DNA from: AWTP1-13 sp963840445
Lineage (GTDB): Bacteria; Pseudomonadota; Alphaproteobacteria; Rhizobiales; Hyphomicrobiaceae
NCBI GenBank assembly: GCA_963840445.1
Contig: CAWIZC010000011.1
Coordinates: 62,001-126,000, forward strand
Reading direction: 5' to 3'
DNA length: 64,000 nucleotides
Positions 19,910 to 29,134 of the stretch are shown here, piece after piece. A program made the position numbers and the translations under genes. Position 1 is the stretch's first letter. Every line of letters begins with the position of its first letter. The notes beneath the pieces are model-generated. The model was not told where the DNA came from. It made no database searches and saw nothing but the letters and a program-made list of their open reading frames with translations.

Positions 19910-20814
19910 TGGTCGCAGCCCCGATCAGAATCGCCGCCGCGCAGTATCCGATCGAGCGCTTCGCCACGCTCGGCGCCTATCACGACAAGCTGGCGCGCTG
20001 GGTGACCGAGGCGGCCGGCAACGGCGCCGAGTTGCTGGTGTTCCCCGAGTACGGCGCCATGGAGTATGCGGCTGCCAGCGGTGATGCCGTGGCCGGCGAT
20101 CTCGCTGCGTCGCTGGCCGTGGTGTCGGATGCACTCCGCGAGATGGATGCTGCCCACGCCGAGCTGGCACGCCGGCACGGGTGCACATCCTGGCTGCCAG
20201 CGGGCCGTCGGCGCGCCCCGGCGGCCGTTACGTCAATGCCGCGCGCCTGTTCACGCCATCCGGCCGGGTGGGCGTGCAGGAGAAGATGATCATGACCCCG
20301 TTCGAGCGGAACTGGGGGATCTCATCGGGCGAGGCGCTGCGCGTGTTCGAGACGGCGTTGGGACGGATCGGCGTTGCCATCTGCTACGACAGCGAGTTCC
20401 CCCTGCTGGTGCGGGCGCAGGCCGAGGCCGGCGCCCAGATCATCCTGGTGCCCTCCTGCACCGAGTTCCGTTCCGGCTACGCGCGCGTGCGCACGGCGGC
20501 GATGGCGCGGGCACTGGAGAACACCTGCGTGACGGTTCTATCGCCGACCGTCGGCGATGCGCCCTGGTCGCCGGCCGTCGACCGCAACGCAGGGGCGGCC
20601 GGCGTCTATGTCCCGGCCGACCACGGCTTCTCGGAGACCGGCGTGCTGGCCGAAGGGCACGCTGAACCAGCCGCAATGGGTCTATGCCGAGGTCGACCTG
20701 GCGCGTCTGCAGCGCGTCAAAGAGACCGGTGAGATGCGCAACAGTACGGATTGGGCCGCACAGCCCGGCGCCGCGCCGCTTGCCGGCAAGGTGGAGGTCG
20801 TCGCGCTGGGGTGA
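19909..20814 (+). CDS. Carbon-nitrogen hydrolase (nitrilase superfamily), two frame breaks
   Basis: The corrected 301-residue protein has the nitrilase triad: Glu in ELLVFPEYGAMEYA, Lys in GVQEKMIMTPFERNWGIS and Cys in RIGVAICYDSEFPLLVRAQA. It hydrolyses a C-N bond in an amide or nitrile; the substrate is unknown. Near 20180 one base seems missing (GGG where GGGG is needed), and near 20652 one base is extra. It is translationally coupled to the upstream GNAT gene, so the two may act on one metabolite. Confidence 0.85.
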
Positions 20815-20818
20815 CGTC

Positions 20819-20916
20819 TGTCATCCCGGAACTGCGCGCACGCGAAGTATCCGGGACCCGTAAGCCTCGGCGCCTGGGTCCCGGCTCTCGGGCTGAGCCC
20901 TCGGCCGGGATGACAG
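20819..20916. repeat. GTCATCCCGG palindromic repeat, copy 3
   Basis: The element begins TGTCATCCCGGAACTGCGCG and ends CGGCCGGGATGACAG, with GTATCCGGGACC and GGGTCCCGGCTC inside. It lies between the convergent nitrilase-like and MFS genes. Confidence 0.88.
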
Positions 20917-20923
20917 GTGCCCG

Positions 20924-22153
20924 TCAAGCCGTGGCCTTGGCGCCGCGCCGCTCGCTGATGAAGGCGAACACCGACGTCGTCAGCAGCAGGCCCACCGCCG
21001 CGCCGAACACCCACACCGGCGCGCCGTGATCCATGATCCAGCCGAACACCAGCGGGCCGACGATGCCGCCGATGTTGAAGCCGGTCGAGACGATGCCGAA
21101 TACGCGCCCCGCGGCTCCGGGCGGCGCCGCCTTGCGCACCAGCATGTCGCGCGAGGGCAGCATCATGCCGCTCAGGAAACCGGCGAGCCCCATGCCGGCC
21201 ACCAGCGCTACCGCCGGCAGGCTGAACACCGTCATCAGCAGCACGACCACGGCCGCGGCGCCGAAGCCGGCCGCCGCCACTTCGCCATGGCGCTCAGTGC
21301 GGTCGGCCAGCGAGCCGCCCGCCAGCACGCCGAGCGCACTCAGGGCCAGATAGGCCGTCAGCGCCCAGTTGGCGGATGTCAGGGTGAGGCCCTGCGTCGC
21401 CATCAGCGACACCACCGAGAAGTTCTGCAGCGCGCCGTTGGAAAGCGCCATCAGCACGAAGAAACCGGTCAGCGACAGCACGGCGGGTGTCAGCAGGCTC
21501 CACGTCGCGCCTTTGCCGGCAGCGGCCTTGCTCGCGTGCGTGCCGGCGGCCGAACGCGGCGGCGGCATCAGCAGCAGGATCAGCGCAACGGCCGGACCCA
21601 GCAGCGCCGTGAAGGCGATGGCGGCTGCGAAGCTCACGTAGGCGATCAGGCCGAACAACACGACGGGCGTCAGCGCTCCGCCGAGCAGGCCGGCAAACGT
21701 ATGCACCGAGAAGGCGCGGCCCATGCGGTTTTCGGACATGGCATCGGCCAGGATGGCGTAGTCGGCTGGATGGTAGACGCAGTTGGCGAGACCGACGAGG
21801 AACGCCGTCACCAGCAGCACGGGATAGGTGGGCAGCAGGCCGAAGGCGGCGAACCCAACGCCGCCCAGCAGCAGCCCTGCGATCAGCACCCGGCGCGCGC
21901 CCAGGCGGTCGACCACGAACCCCATCGGCGCTTGCGTAACGCCGCTCACCACGTTGAAGGTGGTCAGGGCCAAGCCGAGGTCGAAGAAGCTCACGCCCAA
22001 CCGGTCCTTGAGCACGGGCAGCAGCACCGGCAGGGTGACGATGTAGAAGTGGCTGACGAGATGCGCCGCCGAGACGCCCAGCAGCGTCTGCAGCTCGCTT
22101 GCGGCAGCGGGCGTCGTGCCCGCGCCCTCGGACCTGGCGGATTCGGCGACCAT
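20924..22153 (-). CDS. MFS transporter
   Basis: The 409-residue protein has about twelve membrane segments. The N-terminal half has the MFS loop motif in GFVVDRLGARRVLIAGLLLG and an N-terminal LVSHFYIVTLPVLLPVLKDR, typical of drug- or fosmidomycin-resistance-like MFS branches. The second half has GGSLADRTERHGEVAAAGFG. The substrate is unknown. It is convergent with the nitrilase-like gene and divergent from purB. Confidence 0.88.
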   Translation of the reverse strand: MVAESARSEGAGTTPAAASELQTLLGVSAAHLVSHFYIVTLPVLLPVLKDRLGVSFFDLGLALTTFNVVSGVTQAPMGFVVDRLGARRVLIAGLLLGGVGFAAFGLLPTYPVLLVTAFLVGLANCVYHPADYAILADAMSENRMGRAFSVHTFAGLLGGALTPVVLFGLIAYVSFAAAIAFTALLGPAVALILLLMPPPRSAAGTHASKAAAGKGATWSLLTPAVLSLTGFFVLMALSNGALQNFSVVSLMATQGLTLTSANWALTAYLALSALGVLAGGSLADRTERHGEVAAAGFGAAAVVVLLMTVFSLPAVALVAGMGLAGFLSGMMLPSRDMLVRKAAPPGAAGRVFGIVSTGFNIGGIVGPLVFGWIMDHGAPVWVFGAAVGLLLTTSVFAFISERRGAKATA

Positions 22154-22344
22154 TGACCCGCTTTTTGGCGCGTTTCCTCAAGGCCCTCTCTAACACGGGT
22201 GGCGGGCGTGCCGGTATGCGAATGGCGGCCCCCTGCCCCGCGACCTCTAAACCGTGGGCATGCGGGCCGTCGGCGCGGCGAAGGTGTTTGACGGCGGCGC
22301 GGCCCGTGCTAGGCGACAGGCTCAACTCAGCGGCGAGGACGCCC

Positions 22345-23653
22345 ATGATTCCCCGCTATACCCGCGCGCCGATGGCCGCCATCTGGTCGCCCGAGACACG
22401 CTTTCGCATCTGGTTCGAGATCGAGGCGCATGCCGCGTCCGCCATGGCCGAGCTTGGCCTGATCCCCAAGGAGGCGGCCAAGACCATCTGGGAGCGCGGC
22501 TCGGCGGCCAAGTTCGACGTGGCGCGCATCGACGAGATCGAGCGCGAGGTCAAGCACGACGTGATCGCCTTCCTCACGCATCTGGCCGAGCACATCGGCC
22601 CGGACGCGCGCTTCGTGCACGCGGGGCTCACCTCCTCCGACGTGCTCGACACCTGCTTCAATGTTCAGCTGGTGCGGGCCGCCGATCTGCTGATCGCCGA
22701 TCTCGACGCCTTGCTGGCCGCGCTGAAGAAACGTGCGATCGAGCACAAGATGACGCCGACCATCGGCCGCAGCCACGGCATTCACGCCGAGCCGACCACG
22801 TTCGGCGTCAAGCTGGCCTATGCCTATGCCGAGTTCGACCGGGCCAAGGCCCGTCTCGTGGCCGCTCGCAAGGAGGTTTCGACCTGCGCCATCTCCGGCG
22901 CGGTCGGCAGCTTTGCCAACATCGACCCGCGCATCGAAGCCTATGTGGCCGCCAAGATGGGCCTGACGCCGGAGCCGGTGTCGACGCAGATCATCCCGCG
23001 CGACCGCCACGCCATGTACTTCGCCACGCTGGCGGTGATCGCCTCCTCGCTGGAGCGGCTGGCAATCGAGATCCGCCACCTGCAGCGCACGGAGGTGCTG
23101 GAGGCCGAGGAGTTCTTCTCGCGAGGGCCAGAAGGGCTCCTCCGCCATGCCGCACAAGCGCAATCCGGTGCTGACCGAGAACATCACCGGGCTCGCCCGC
23201 ATGGTGAGGAGCTACGCGCTGCCCGCCATGGAGAACGTGGCGCTCTGGCACGAGCGCGACATCTCCCACTCCTCGGTGGAGCGCATGATCGGCCCGGACG
23301 CCACCGTGACGCTCGACTTCGCGCTGGCGCGCATGGCCGGCGTGATCGAGAAGCTGGTCGTCTATCCGGACAACATGCGCGCCAACCTGGACCGGCTCGG
23401 CGGTCTCGTGCACTCCCAGCGCGTGCTGCTGGCGCTCACGCAGAAGGGCGTTGCGCGCGAGGACGCCTACCGCCTCGTGCAGCGCAACGCCATGCGCGTG
23501 TGGGCCGAGCGCGCCGACTTCCTGGCGCTCCTGAAAGGCGATCCCGACATCGCCAAGGTGCTGACACCGATCGAGCTCGATGCCTTGTTCGACCTCGCCT
23601 ATCACACCAAGCACGTCGATACGATCTTCGCCCGCGTGTTCGGCAAGGCGTGA
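22345..23653 (+). CDS. purB: Adenylosuccinate lyase, one frame break
   Basis: PurB cleaves SAICAR and adenylosuccinate in purine synthesis. The corrected length is 435 residues, the family norm. Signatures are MIPRYTRAPMAAIWSPETRF at the start, HAGLTSSDVLDTCFNVQLV, IGRSHGIHAEPTTFGVKLA and the catalytic-loop GSSAMPHKRNPVLTEN. One extra base near 23122 falls immediately before that loop (FFS then EGQKGSSAMPHKRNP). Because the enzyme is normally essential for purine prototrophy, an error in the sequence is more likely than a mutation. Start ATG at 22345 follows GGCGAGGACG. Confidence 0.95.
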
Positions 23654-23663
23654 TCCACGTGTC

Positions 23664-23758
23664 TGGCATCCCGGCCTGAGCGCAGCTCAGAGCCGGGATC
23701 TCGCGCGGCGAACTCGTGGGTCCCGGATATTCACTGCGCGAATTCCGGGATGACAGTT
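23664..23758. repeat. GTCATCCCGG palindromic repeat, copy 4
   Basis: The element starts TGGCATCCCGGCCTGAGCGC and ends GAATTCCGGGATGACAG, with AGCCGGGATCTC and GGGTCCCGGATATTC between. It lies between the convergent purB and GlsB-type genes. The left end is slightly degenerate (GGCATCCCGG). Confidence 0.85.
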
Positions 23759-23759
23759 G

Positions 23760-24023
23760 TCAGGATAAGATAATCAGCTTGGCGAGGATGACGACGATGA
23801 TGGCACCGATCGCCGAGGTGGCGATGCAGTCGACCAGCTCGCTGCCGAGATTGGGCTTCCAACCCGCCGCTCCCAGCACGATGTTGCCGACGAACGCGCC
23901 GATCAGACCGGTCAGCAGATAGCCGATCAGGCTGCTGGGTCCGCCGACGAGGATGCTCGCCAGCCAACCCGCGACGATGCCGACGATGGCCGTGATGATG
24001 AGCTGCTGCGTGTTCATGTTCAT
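23760..24023 (-). CDS. GlsB/YeaQ/YmgE family stress-response membrane protein
   Basis: The 87-residue protein has three hydrophobic segments with the glycine-rich family pattern: LIITAIVGIVAGWLASILVG, then SLIGYLLTGLIGAFVGNIVL and a C-terminal AIGAIIVVILAKLIIL. Members are small inner-membrane proteins linked to stress and envelope state. The ATG at 24023 has GGAAGGAGA upstream, which overrides the longer frame. It follows lpdA in the same direction. Confidence 0.88.
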   Translation of the reverse strand: MNMNTQQLIITAIVGIVAGWLASILVGGPSSLIGYLLTGLIGAFVGNIVLGAAGWKPNLGSELVDCIATSAIGAIIVVILAKLIILS

Positions 24024-24188
24024 GGGAATCTCCTTCCCCGGCGCCGGCCAATCCGCAAGCGAAGACCGCCCGCGGCCTCCCGACCCGGCGATAGGAGTCT
24101 GACCAACTCGTCCGACCACGTCGAGACCCTCGAATTGCAGCTGCGAAGCGCGTACAGGGGCGGCGAAACGGAGCTGCCCCCGCGATCG

Positions 24189-25610
24189 TCACACGTGGAT
24201 GGCGCGCCCGAAGGCGTCGAGCACGCTCTCGTGCATCGTCTCCGACAGCGTCGGATGCGGGAAGACCGTGTGCATCAGGTCCTCCTCGGTGGTCTCGAGT
24301 TGCATGGCGATGACAAAGCCCTGGATCAGCTCGGTCACCTCGGCGCCCACCATGTGCGCACCCAGCAGCTGGCCGGTCTTGGCGTCGAAGATGGTCTTCA
24401 CCAGCCCCTGGTCCTCGCCCAGCGCGATGGCCTTGCCGTTGCCCACGAACGGGAAGCGGCCGACCTTGATCTCGCGCCCCTGCTCCTTGGCCTTCTGCTC
24501 GGTCAGTCCGACGCTGGCGATCTGCGGCTGGCAATAGGTGCAGCCCGGGATCCTCAACTTGTCGATTGGATGCGGGTGCAGGCCTTTGATGGCCTCGATG
24601 CACACCACGCCCTCGTGCTCGGCCTTGTGCGCCAGCATCGGCGGCCCGGCCACGTCGCCGATGGCATAGACGCCGGCCACGCTGGTTTTGCCGAGGCCGT
24701 CGACGACGATGGTGCCTCGATCCATCTTTACGCCGAGCTTTTCCAGGCCGAGGTTCTCGACGTTGCCGACGACGCCCACTGCCGAGATCACGCGATCGAA
24801 GGTCAGCGTCTGCGTGCCGCCCTTGCCGTCGTCGATGGTGGCGGTGACGCTGTCGGCCTTCTTGTCCAGCTTGCTCACCTTGGCGCCGGTCACGATCTTG
24901 ATGCCCTGCTTCTCGAACTGCTTGCGGGCAAAGGCGGCGATCTCGGCATCCTCGACGGGCAGGATCTGCGGCAGCACCTCCACCACCGTCACCTCGGCGC
25001 CGAGCGTGCGGTAGAACGAGGCGAACTCGATGCCGATGGCGCCCGAGCCGATCACCAGCATCGACTTGGGAACGGCCGGCGGCACCATGGCCTCGAAGTA
25101 GGTCCACACCAGCTTCTTGTCGGGCTCGATGCCGGGCAGCGCCCGCGGCCGCGCGCCGGTGGCGACGATGATGTGCTTGGCTTGATAGCTGCCGGGACCG
25201 AGCGCACCTTTCGGAGCCTCGCTCTGGGAGGCGGCGACGCGCACCTTGCCGCCACCCTCCAGCGTCGCCGCGCCCCAGATCACAGTGATCTTGTTCTTCT
25301 TCATCAGGAACGTGACGCCGGCGTTGAGCCGGCCCGCCACCTTGCGCGAGCGCTCCACCACCGCCTTGGCATCGTAGGCAACCTTGTCCGCCACCAGGCC
25401 GTAGTCCTTGGCGTGCTGCAGCATGTGGAACACTTCCGCCGAGCGCAGCAGGGCCTTGGTCGGGATGCATCCCCAGTTAAGGCAGATGCCGCCCAGGTAG
25501 TCGCGCTCGACGATCGCCGTCTTGAAGCCGAGTTGCGCCGCCCGGATCGCGGTGACGTATCCTCCCGGCCCGGACCCGATGACGATGATGTCGAAGGATT
25601 GCTCAGCCAT
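24189..25610 (-). CDS. lpdA: Dihydrolipoamide dehydrogenase (E3)
   Basis: E3 reoxidises the dihydrolipoyl arms of the PDH complex with FAD and NAD+. The 473-residue protein starts FDIIVIGSGPGGYVTAIRAA (FAD fold), has the redox disulfide in GGICLNWGCIPTKALL, the NAD motif MLVIGSGAIGIEFASFYRTL and the C-terminal interface with HPHPTLSETMHESV (catalytic His-Glu). It is the last catalytic gene of the PDH cluster; two lipoprotein genes separate it from pdhC. I start it at ATG 25610 (MAEQSFD); the longer upstream frame is not conserved. Confidence 0.96.
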   Translation of the reverse strand: MAEQSFDIIVIGSGPGGYVTAIRAAQLGFKTAIVERDYLGGICLNWGCIPTKALLRSAEVFHMLQHAKDYGLVADKVAYDAKAVVERSRKVAGRLNAGVTFLMKKNKITVIWGAATLEGGGKVRVAASQSEAPKGALGPGSYQAKHIIVATGARPRALPGIEPDKKLVWTYFEAMVPPAVPKSMLVIGSGAIGIEFASFYRTLGAEVTVVEVLPQILPVEDAEIAAFARKQFEKQGIKIVTGAKVSKLDKKADSVTATIDDGKGGTQTLTFDRVISAVGVVGNVENLGLEKLGVKMDRGTIVVDGLGKTSVAGVYAIGDVAGPPMLAHKAEHEGVVCIEAIKGLHPHPIDKLRIPGCTYCQPQIASVGLTEQKAKEQGREIKVGRFPFVGNGKAIALGEDQGLVKTIFDAKTGQLLGAHMVGAEVTELIQGFVIAMQLETTEEDLMHTVFPHPTLSETMHESVLDAFGRAIHV

Positions 25611-25745
25611 GGCGGAAGGCTCTCGGTGAGGGGCCAAGGCGCGCAACAAACAAGGCGCGCAAATGCACAAGGCCCCGACGTACGCGCCAGGGCCCTGCTA
25701 TTCAAGCCATTTTACGTGCAGCGCGCAAAGCGCCAGCTGCCTCAT

Positions 25746-26078
25746 CTAGGACGGCGGCACGTGGCAGCGCGCACCCAGGTACTGGTTGAGCAACTCGTTG
25801 TAGCGGTTGACGTCGACCATCTGCGCGGGCGGCAGCTTCTTGCCCTGGGTCGCCGCCTCGACCTTGCCCTGCGTGCCCTTGGCATCGAGTCGATCCAACT
25901 CGGCGCGGATCGTGCTGCAGGTCTGTCCGGCCGCGAGCGGCTTGGCGCCGGGGTCGCCTCCCCAGTCGTCGCCCGCGCACGCCGACAACGAGGCCGCCAC
26001 GGCCATCGCCGCCAGAAGCTTCCAAGACTTGGAGACCGTGCTCGCCACGAACCGCTCCTGCATCGCACCACCACCCAT
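25746..26078 (-). CDS. Small lipoprotein, hypothetical (paralogue A)
   Basis: The product of up to 110 residues has a lipoprotein signal (LLAAMAVAASLSACAGDD, lipobox LSAC). The mature part is short and ends PPAQMVDVNRYNELLNQYLG followed by ARCHVPPS. It resembles the neighbouring lipoprotein at 26259: both have a Gly- and Ala-rich linker, an Ala-Leu-rich domain with one Cys near its start, and a terminal (A)RC-VPP motif. The role is unknown; its position between lpdA and pdhC puts it in the PDH operon. Start may be 26078 or the ATG at 26063. Confidence 0.75.
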   Translation of the reverse strand: MGGGAMQERFVASTVSKSWKLLAAMAVAASLSACAGDDWGGDPGAKPLAAGQTCSTIRAELDRLDAKGTQGKVEAATQGKKLPPAQMVDVNRYNELLNQYLGARCHVPPS

Positions 26079-26258
26079 GCTGCTGGCTACGAACCATAGC
26101 CACGCAACGATTTCAACCGTCTACGGCGGCAGTGTGACAACTTTGCAGCAGGAAAAGCGCACTCCGAAGCCAAGCAGCGCAGGGCAGGCCTGCCACTATG
26201 GAATGCATCGCAGCGTCGCTTTTCAAAAAGCGAGCGGCCGCCTGCAAGCACCATTGCG

Positions 26259-26642
26259 CTAGTAGTTGCCGCCTGCGCCGGACTTGGTGCCCGGCTTGAC
26301 CTGCGCGGTGGTCGGCTTCGGCGGCACCAGCGAGCAGCGCGCCTGGAACTCGGCGTTGGCCTTGGTGAGCTGATCGGCCTTGGCGAGGTCGGCCTGAGTC
26401 ATCTTGTATTTCTTGGCAGAGGCCTTCTCGATCTTGTCGGCAATGCCTTCCTTGCGCAGGCCATCGATGCGCGCGGTCAGGGCGGCGCAGGCCGGATCTG
26501 CCTTGGCCTCAGCGGACGCGCCGCCATCGCCGAGGGCGCCCGTCGTGAACAAGCCGCCATCGCTGCCGTCGCCAGCACATCCGGCCAGCAGAGCGCCGGA
26601 GAGCAGCAGTGCCGCCGAAGCGACACGGAACGCGATTGCCAT
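26259..26642 (-). CDS. Small lipoprotein, hypothetical (paralogue B)
   Basis: The 127-residue protein has a lipoprotein signal (VASAALLLSGALLAGCAGDG, lipobox LAGC). The mature part has an acidic Ala-rich linker, PACAALTARIDGLRKEGIAD, then TQADLAKADQLTKANAEFQA and RCSLVPPKP. The two Cys may pair. It is clearly related to the lipoprotein at 25746 in layout. Start ATG at 26642 is preferred; the longer frame runs through an A/T-richer leader with no conserved look. Confidence 0.78.
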   Translation of the reverse strand: MAIAFRVASAALLLSGALLAGCAGDGSDGGLFTTGALGDGGASAEAKADPACAALTARIDGLRKEGIADKIEKASAKKYKMTQADLAKADQLTKANAEFQARCSLVPPKPTTAQVKPGTKSGAGGNY

Positions 26643-26858
26643 GAGCAGTACCCCCGAGTGTGTTTTGCAGCTGTCTGCGTTTGTACGGTCCGAGATGCGC
26701 TTACATCTTGTGATTCTTAACTGATTCTTAGGCTCGATTGTTGAGACCCGCAAGCGGCAGGTAAATGGCATCCGACCTTCGCCCTATAGCAAGAATCGGG
26801 AATTTCTGTGGATGGACGCCCGGCGAGGCAACGGCGCCACAGCGCCCAGGCCCCCCTG

Positions 26859-28247
26859 TCAAACCAGCATACGCACGGGGTCTTCCATCAGCATTTTGAA
26901 GGCGTTGAGCAGCTCGGCGCCGACTGCCCCGTCGACCGCCCGGTGGTCGCAGGACAGGGTGCAGGAGACGATGGTGGCCGGTTCCACCTTGTCGCCCACC
27001 ACAATGGGACGCTTCTCGCCGGCCCCGACGGCCAGAATGGTGGCATGCGGAGGATTGATCACCGCGTCGAAGCTCTTGATGCCGTACATGCCGAGGTTGG
27101 AGATCGAGGTGGTGCCGCCCTGATACTCGTGCGGCGCCAGCCGACGCTTGCGCGCCCGCTCGGCCAGGTCCTTTATCTCGTTGGAGATCTCGGACAGCGA
27201 CTTCAGCTCGGCATGCCGGATGACCGGCGTGAACAGCCCGCCCTCGATGGCCACGGCGACGCCGACGTCGGAATACTTGTGGCGTAGCGTGCCGCCCTCG
27301 GTCCACGTCACGTTGGCGTTCGGCACCTGTGCCAATGCCAGCGCCAGCGCCTTGATGACGAAGTCGTTGACCGACAGCTTGTAGGCGCGCGGACCATCCT
27401 TCGGTGCCACCGAGTTCATGCGCTCGCGCGCACGCAGCAGCTCGTCGATGCGGCAGTCGACCGTGAGGCGATAATGCGGGATGGTCTGCTTGGACATGGT
27501 GAGGCGCTGGGCGATCACCTTGCGCATGCCATCGTGCGGCACGACCTCGTAGGAATTCTTGTCGTAGAGGGCCAGGATCTTGTCGTCCGACATGCCCTGC
27601 AACGCGGACGGCACGGCCGGTGCCGTGCTTGCCCTCGGCGTCACCGCCGTGCCGGCCTTCGCCGCGCCCGTCGCGTGACCGTTGGCGAGCGCACTCTCGA
27701 TGTCGCTCTTGACGATGCGCCCGTGCGGACCCGAGCCCGCCAGGCCCGCGATCTCGATGCCCGCGGCCTTGGCGAGCCTGCGCGCCAGCGGCGAGGCGAA
27801 GACCCGCTCGTGCAAACTCTTTGACGCGGCGGCCGACGTCGTGTGGGCCGTCGCCGAGCTGTGCGCGGTCGCCGTCGCCGGTTTTGCCGGCGACGATGCG
27901 GCAGACGCGCTGGCCGCGGCCGCCGCTGCCTTGACAGGTTCCGCACGCGGTGTTGCAGCCTGCGGCGTCGGCGCCTTCGGCTTGGGAGCCGCGCCCTCGC
28001 TCTCGCCCTCGGCAAGCAGCGTGGCGATCGGGGTATTGACCTTGACGCCCTCGGTGCCGGCCTCGACCAGCAGCCGGCCGACCTTGCCCTCGTCGACCGC
28101 CTCCACCTCCATGGTGGCCTTGTCGGTCTCGATCTCGGCGATGACGTCGCCGGCTTTGACCTGCTGGCCCTCCTTGATGAGCCACTTGGCGAGCTTGCCC
28201 TCCTCCATGGTGGGCGACAGCGCGGGCATCAAGATCTCGGTCGGCAT
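26859..28247 (-). CDS. pdhC: Pyruvate dehydrogenase E2, dihydrolipoamide acetyltransferase
   Basis: E2 forms the core of the complex and moves acetyl from lipoyl to CoA. The 462-residue protein has one lipoyl domain (IETDKATMEVEAVDEGK, lipoylated Lys), a long Ala/Pro/Thr linker, an E3/E1-binding domain (FASPLARRLAKAAGIEI, GPHGRIVKSDI) and the catalytic domain with TISNLGMYG-type TTSISNLGMYGIKSF and the active site SCDHRAVDGAVGAELLNAF. It is downstream of pdhB in the operon and 13 bases after the GFA gene. Confidence 0.97.
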   Translation of the reverse strand: MPTEILMPALSPTMEEGKLAKWLIKEGQQVKAGDVIAEIETDKATMEVEAVDEGKVGRLLVEAGTEGVKVNTPIATLLAEGESEGAAPKPKAPTPQAATPRAEPVKAAAAAASASAASSPAKPATATAHSSATAHTTSAAASKSLHERVFASPLARRLAKAAGIEIAGLAGSGPHGRIVKSDIESALANGHATGAAKAGTAVTPRASTAPAVPSALQGMSDDKILALYDKNSYEVVPHDGMRKVIAQRLTMSKQTIPHYRLTVDCRIDELLRARERMNSVAPKDGPRAYKLSVNDFVIKALALALAQVPNANVTWTEGGTLRHKYSDVGVAVAIEGGLFTPVIRHAELKSLSEISNEIKDLAERARKRRLAPHEYQGGTTSISNLGMYGIKSFDAVINPPHATILAVGAGEKRPIVVGDKVEPATIVSCTLSCDHRAVDGAVGAELLNAFKMLMEDPVRMLV

Positions 28248-28260
28248 CGCGTTTCTCTGT

Positions 28261-28692
28261 CTAGAGGTATCTGATCTCGGTCGGCGTCCATTTGGCCTTG
28301 CGGCGGGCGATGCGCGCCTCCGGCGTCTCGCCCTCGTAGACCACCGGCTCGGCCACTCGTCCCTTGAACTCGGGGATGGCCAGGCCGCGCACGTTGAGGA
28401 TCGACCACACCTTGCCGTCGTCCTCCAGAATGGCGCCGGCGTACATGCCGCAGCGGCCGCACAGCAAGCTGGTGCCCGAGCGCGTGCCGAACTGATAGCG
28501 CGTCAGCGCCGCCGGCTCGATCTCGAACGTGGCGCGTCCCGCCGGATCGGACACCGTCATCGCCCCGTGTCGGGTGCAGAAGCCGCACTGGCAGGCCCGC
28601 ACCTGCAGCTCGGCCGCCGGCTTGCTCGCCGTCAACGCCCCGCGGATGGCACCGCAGTGACAGGAGCCCGCGTAGGTCGGCCGGTCAGGCAT
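28261..28692 (-). CDS. GFA-family (glutathione-dependent formaldehyde-activating) protein
   Basis: The 143-residue protein has the zinc-binding pattern of the family: GSCHCGAIRGAL, ACQCGFCTRHGA, and LLCGRCGMYAGAIL. Members are related to S-hydroxymethylglutathione synthase (Gfa), but many have other or unknown roles. The gene overlaps the upstream membrane-protein gene by eight bases and precedes pdhC by 13, so it is part of the PDH transcript. The connection to pyruvate oxidation is only by position. Confidence 0.88.
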   Translation of the reverse strand: MPDRPTYAGSCHCGAIRGALTASKPAAELQVRACQCGFCTRHGAMTVSDPAGRATFEIEPAALTRYQFGTRSGTSLLCGRCGMYAGAILEDDGKVWSILNVRGLAIPEFKGRVAEPVVYEGETPEARIARRKAKWTPTEIRYL

Positions 28693-29122
28693 GCGCGGCT
28701 CCGTTCCCGCGCCGCCAGCGATAGATGAAAGTCAGGTAGGCGAGGGCCAGATACACGCTGGCGGCCGTGCCCCAGCCGATGACGATGCCGACATCCTGCA
28801 GCGACGTGCCCGGCGGAAGCGTGAAGGGCAGCATCAGCGGATTGCGCAGCGCCTGCACATCGATGCCGGGCGATGGCAGCCTGCTCCAGGAGGCAAACAG
28901 TCCTTCCTGGACCCGCTGCTGGGTGGCGGCCGTGGTGCCAAGGAATACGAGGCCGACCGACAGCAGGAGGAACGCCAGCAGCCGCAGTGCCATCGGCGCG
29001 CGATTGAGGAAGAAGAACAAGCCGGCGATGTAGGCCGAGATAATGGTGAAGAATACGGAAAACAGGCTCATGATGACTTGGATGGAACCGAGCAGGTTCT
29101 GCATCAGCTCTGCTTCCGACAT
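28685..29122 (-). CDS. Hypothetical integral membrane protein in PDH operon
   Basis: The 145-residue protein has about four hydrophobic segments (IMSLFSVFFTIISAYIAGLF; LRLLAFLLLSVGLVFLG; IVIGWGTAASVYLALAYLTF) with a polar loop between the second and the last. I do not recognise a family. It sits 12 bases after the pdhB stop and overlaps the GFA gene. Confidence 0.75.
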   Translation of the reverse strand: MSEAELMQNLLGSIQVIMSLFSVFFTIISAYIAGLFFFLNRAPMALRLLAFLLLSVGLVFLGTTAATQQRVQEGLFASWSRLPSPGIDVQALRNPLMLPFTLPPGTSLQDVGIVIGWGTAASVYLALAYLTFIYRWRRGNGAAHA

Positions 29123-29134
29123 GCAAAGCCTCCG

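Noticed and set aside
21026..22156. 376-residue plus-strand frame opposite the MFS gene
   Set aside because: Arg/His/Gln-rich antisense shadow; the minus-strand MFS protein is clearly the real gene.
24135..26099. 654-residue plus-strand frame opposite lpdA
   Set aside because: It mirrors lpdA and the lipoprotein gene, has no recognisable motif, and no ribosome-binding site.
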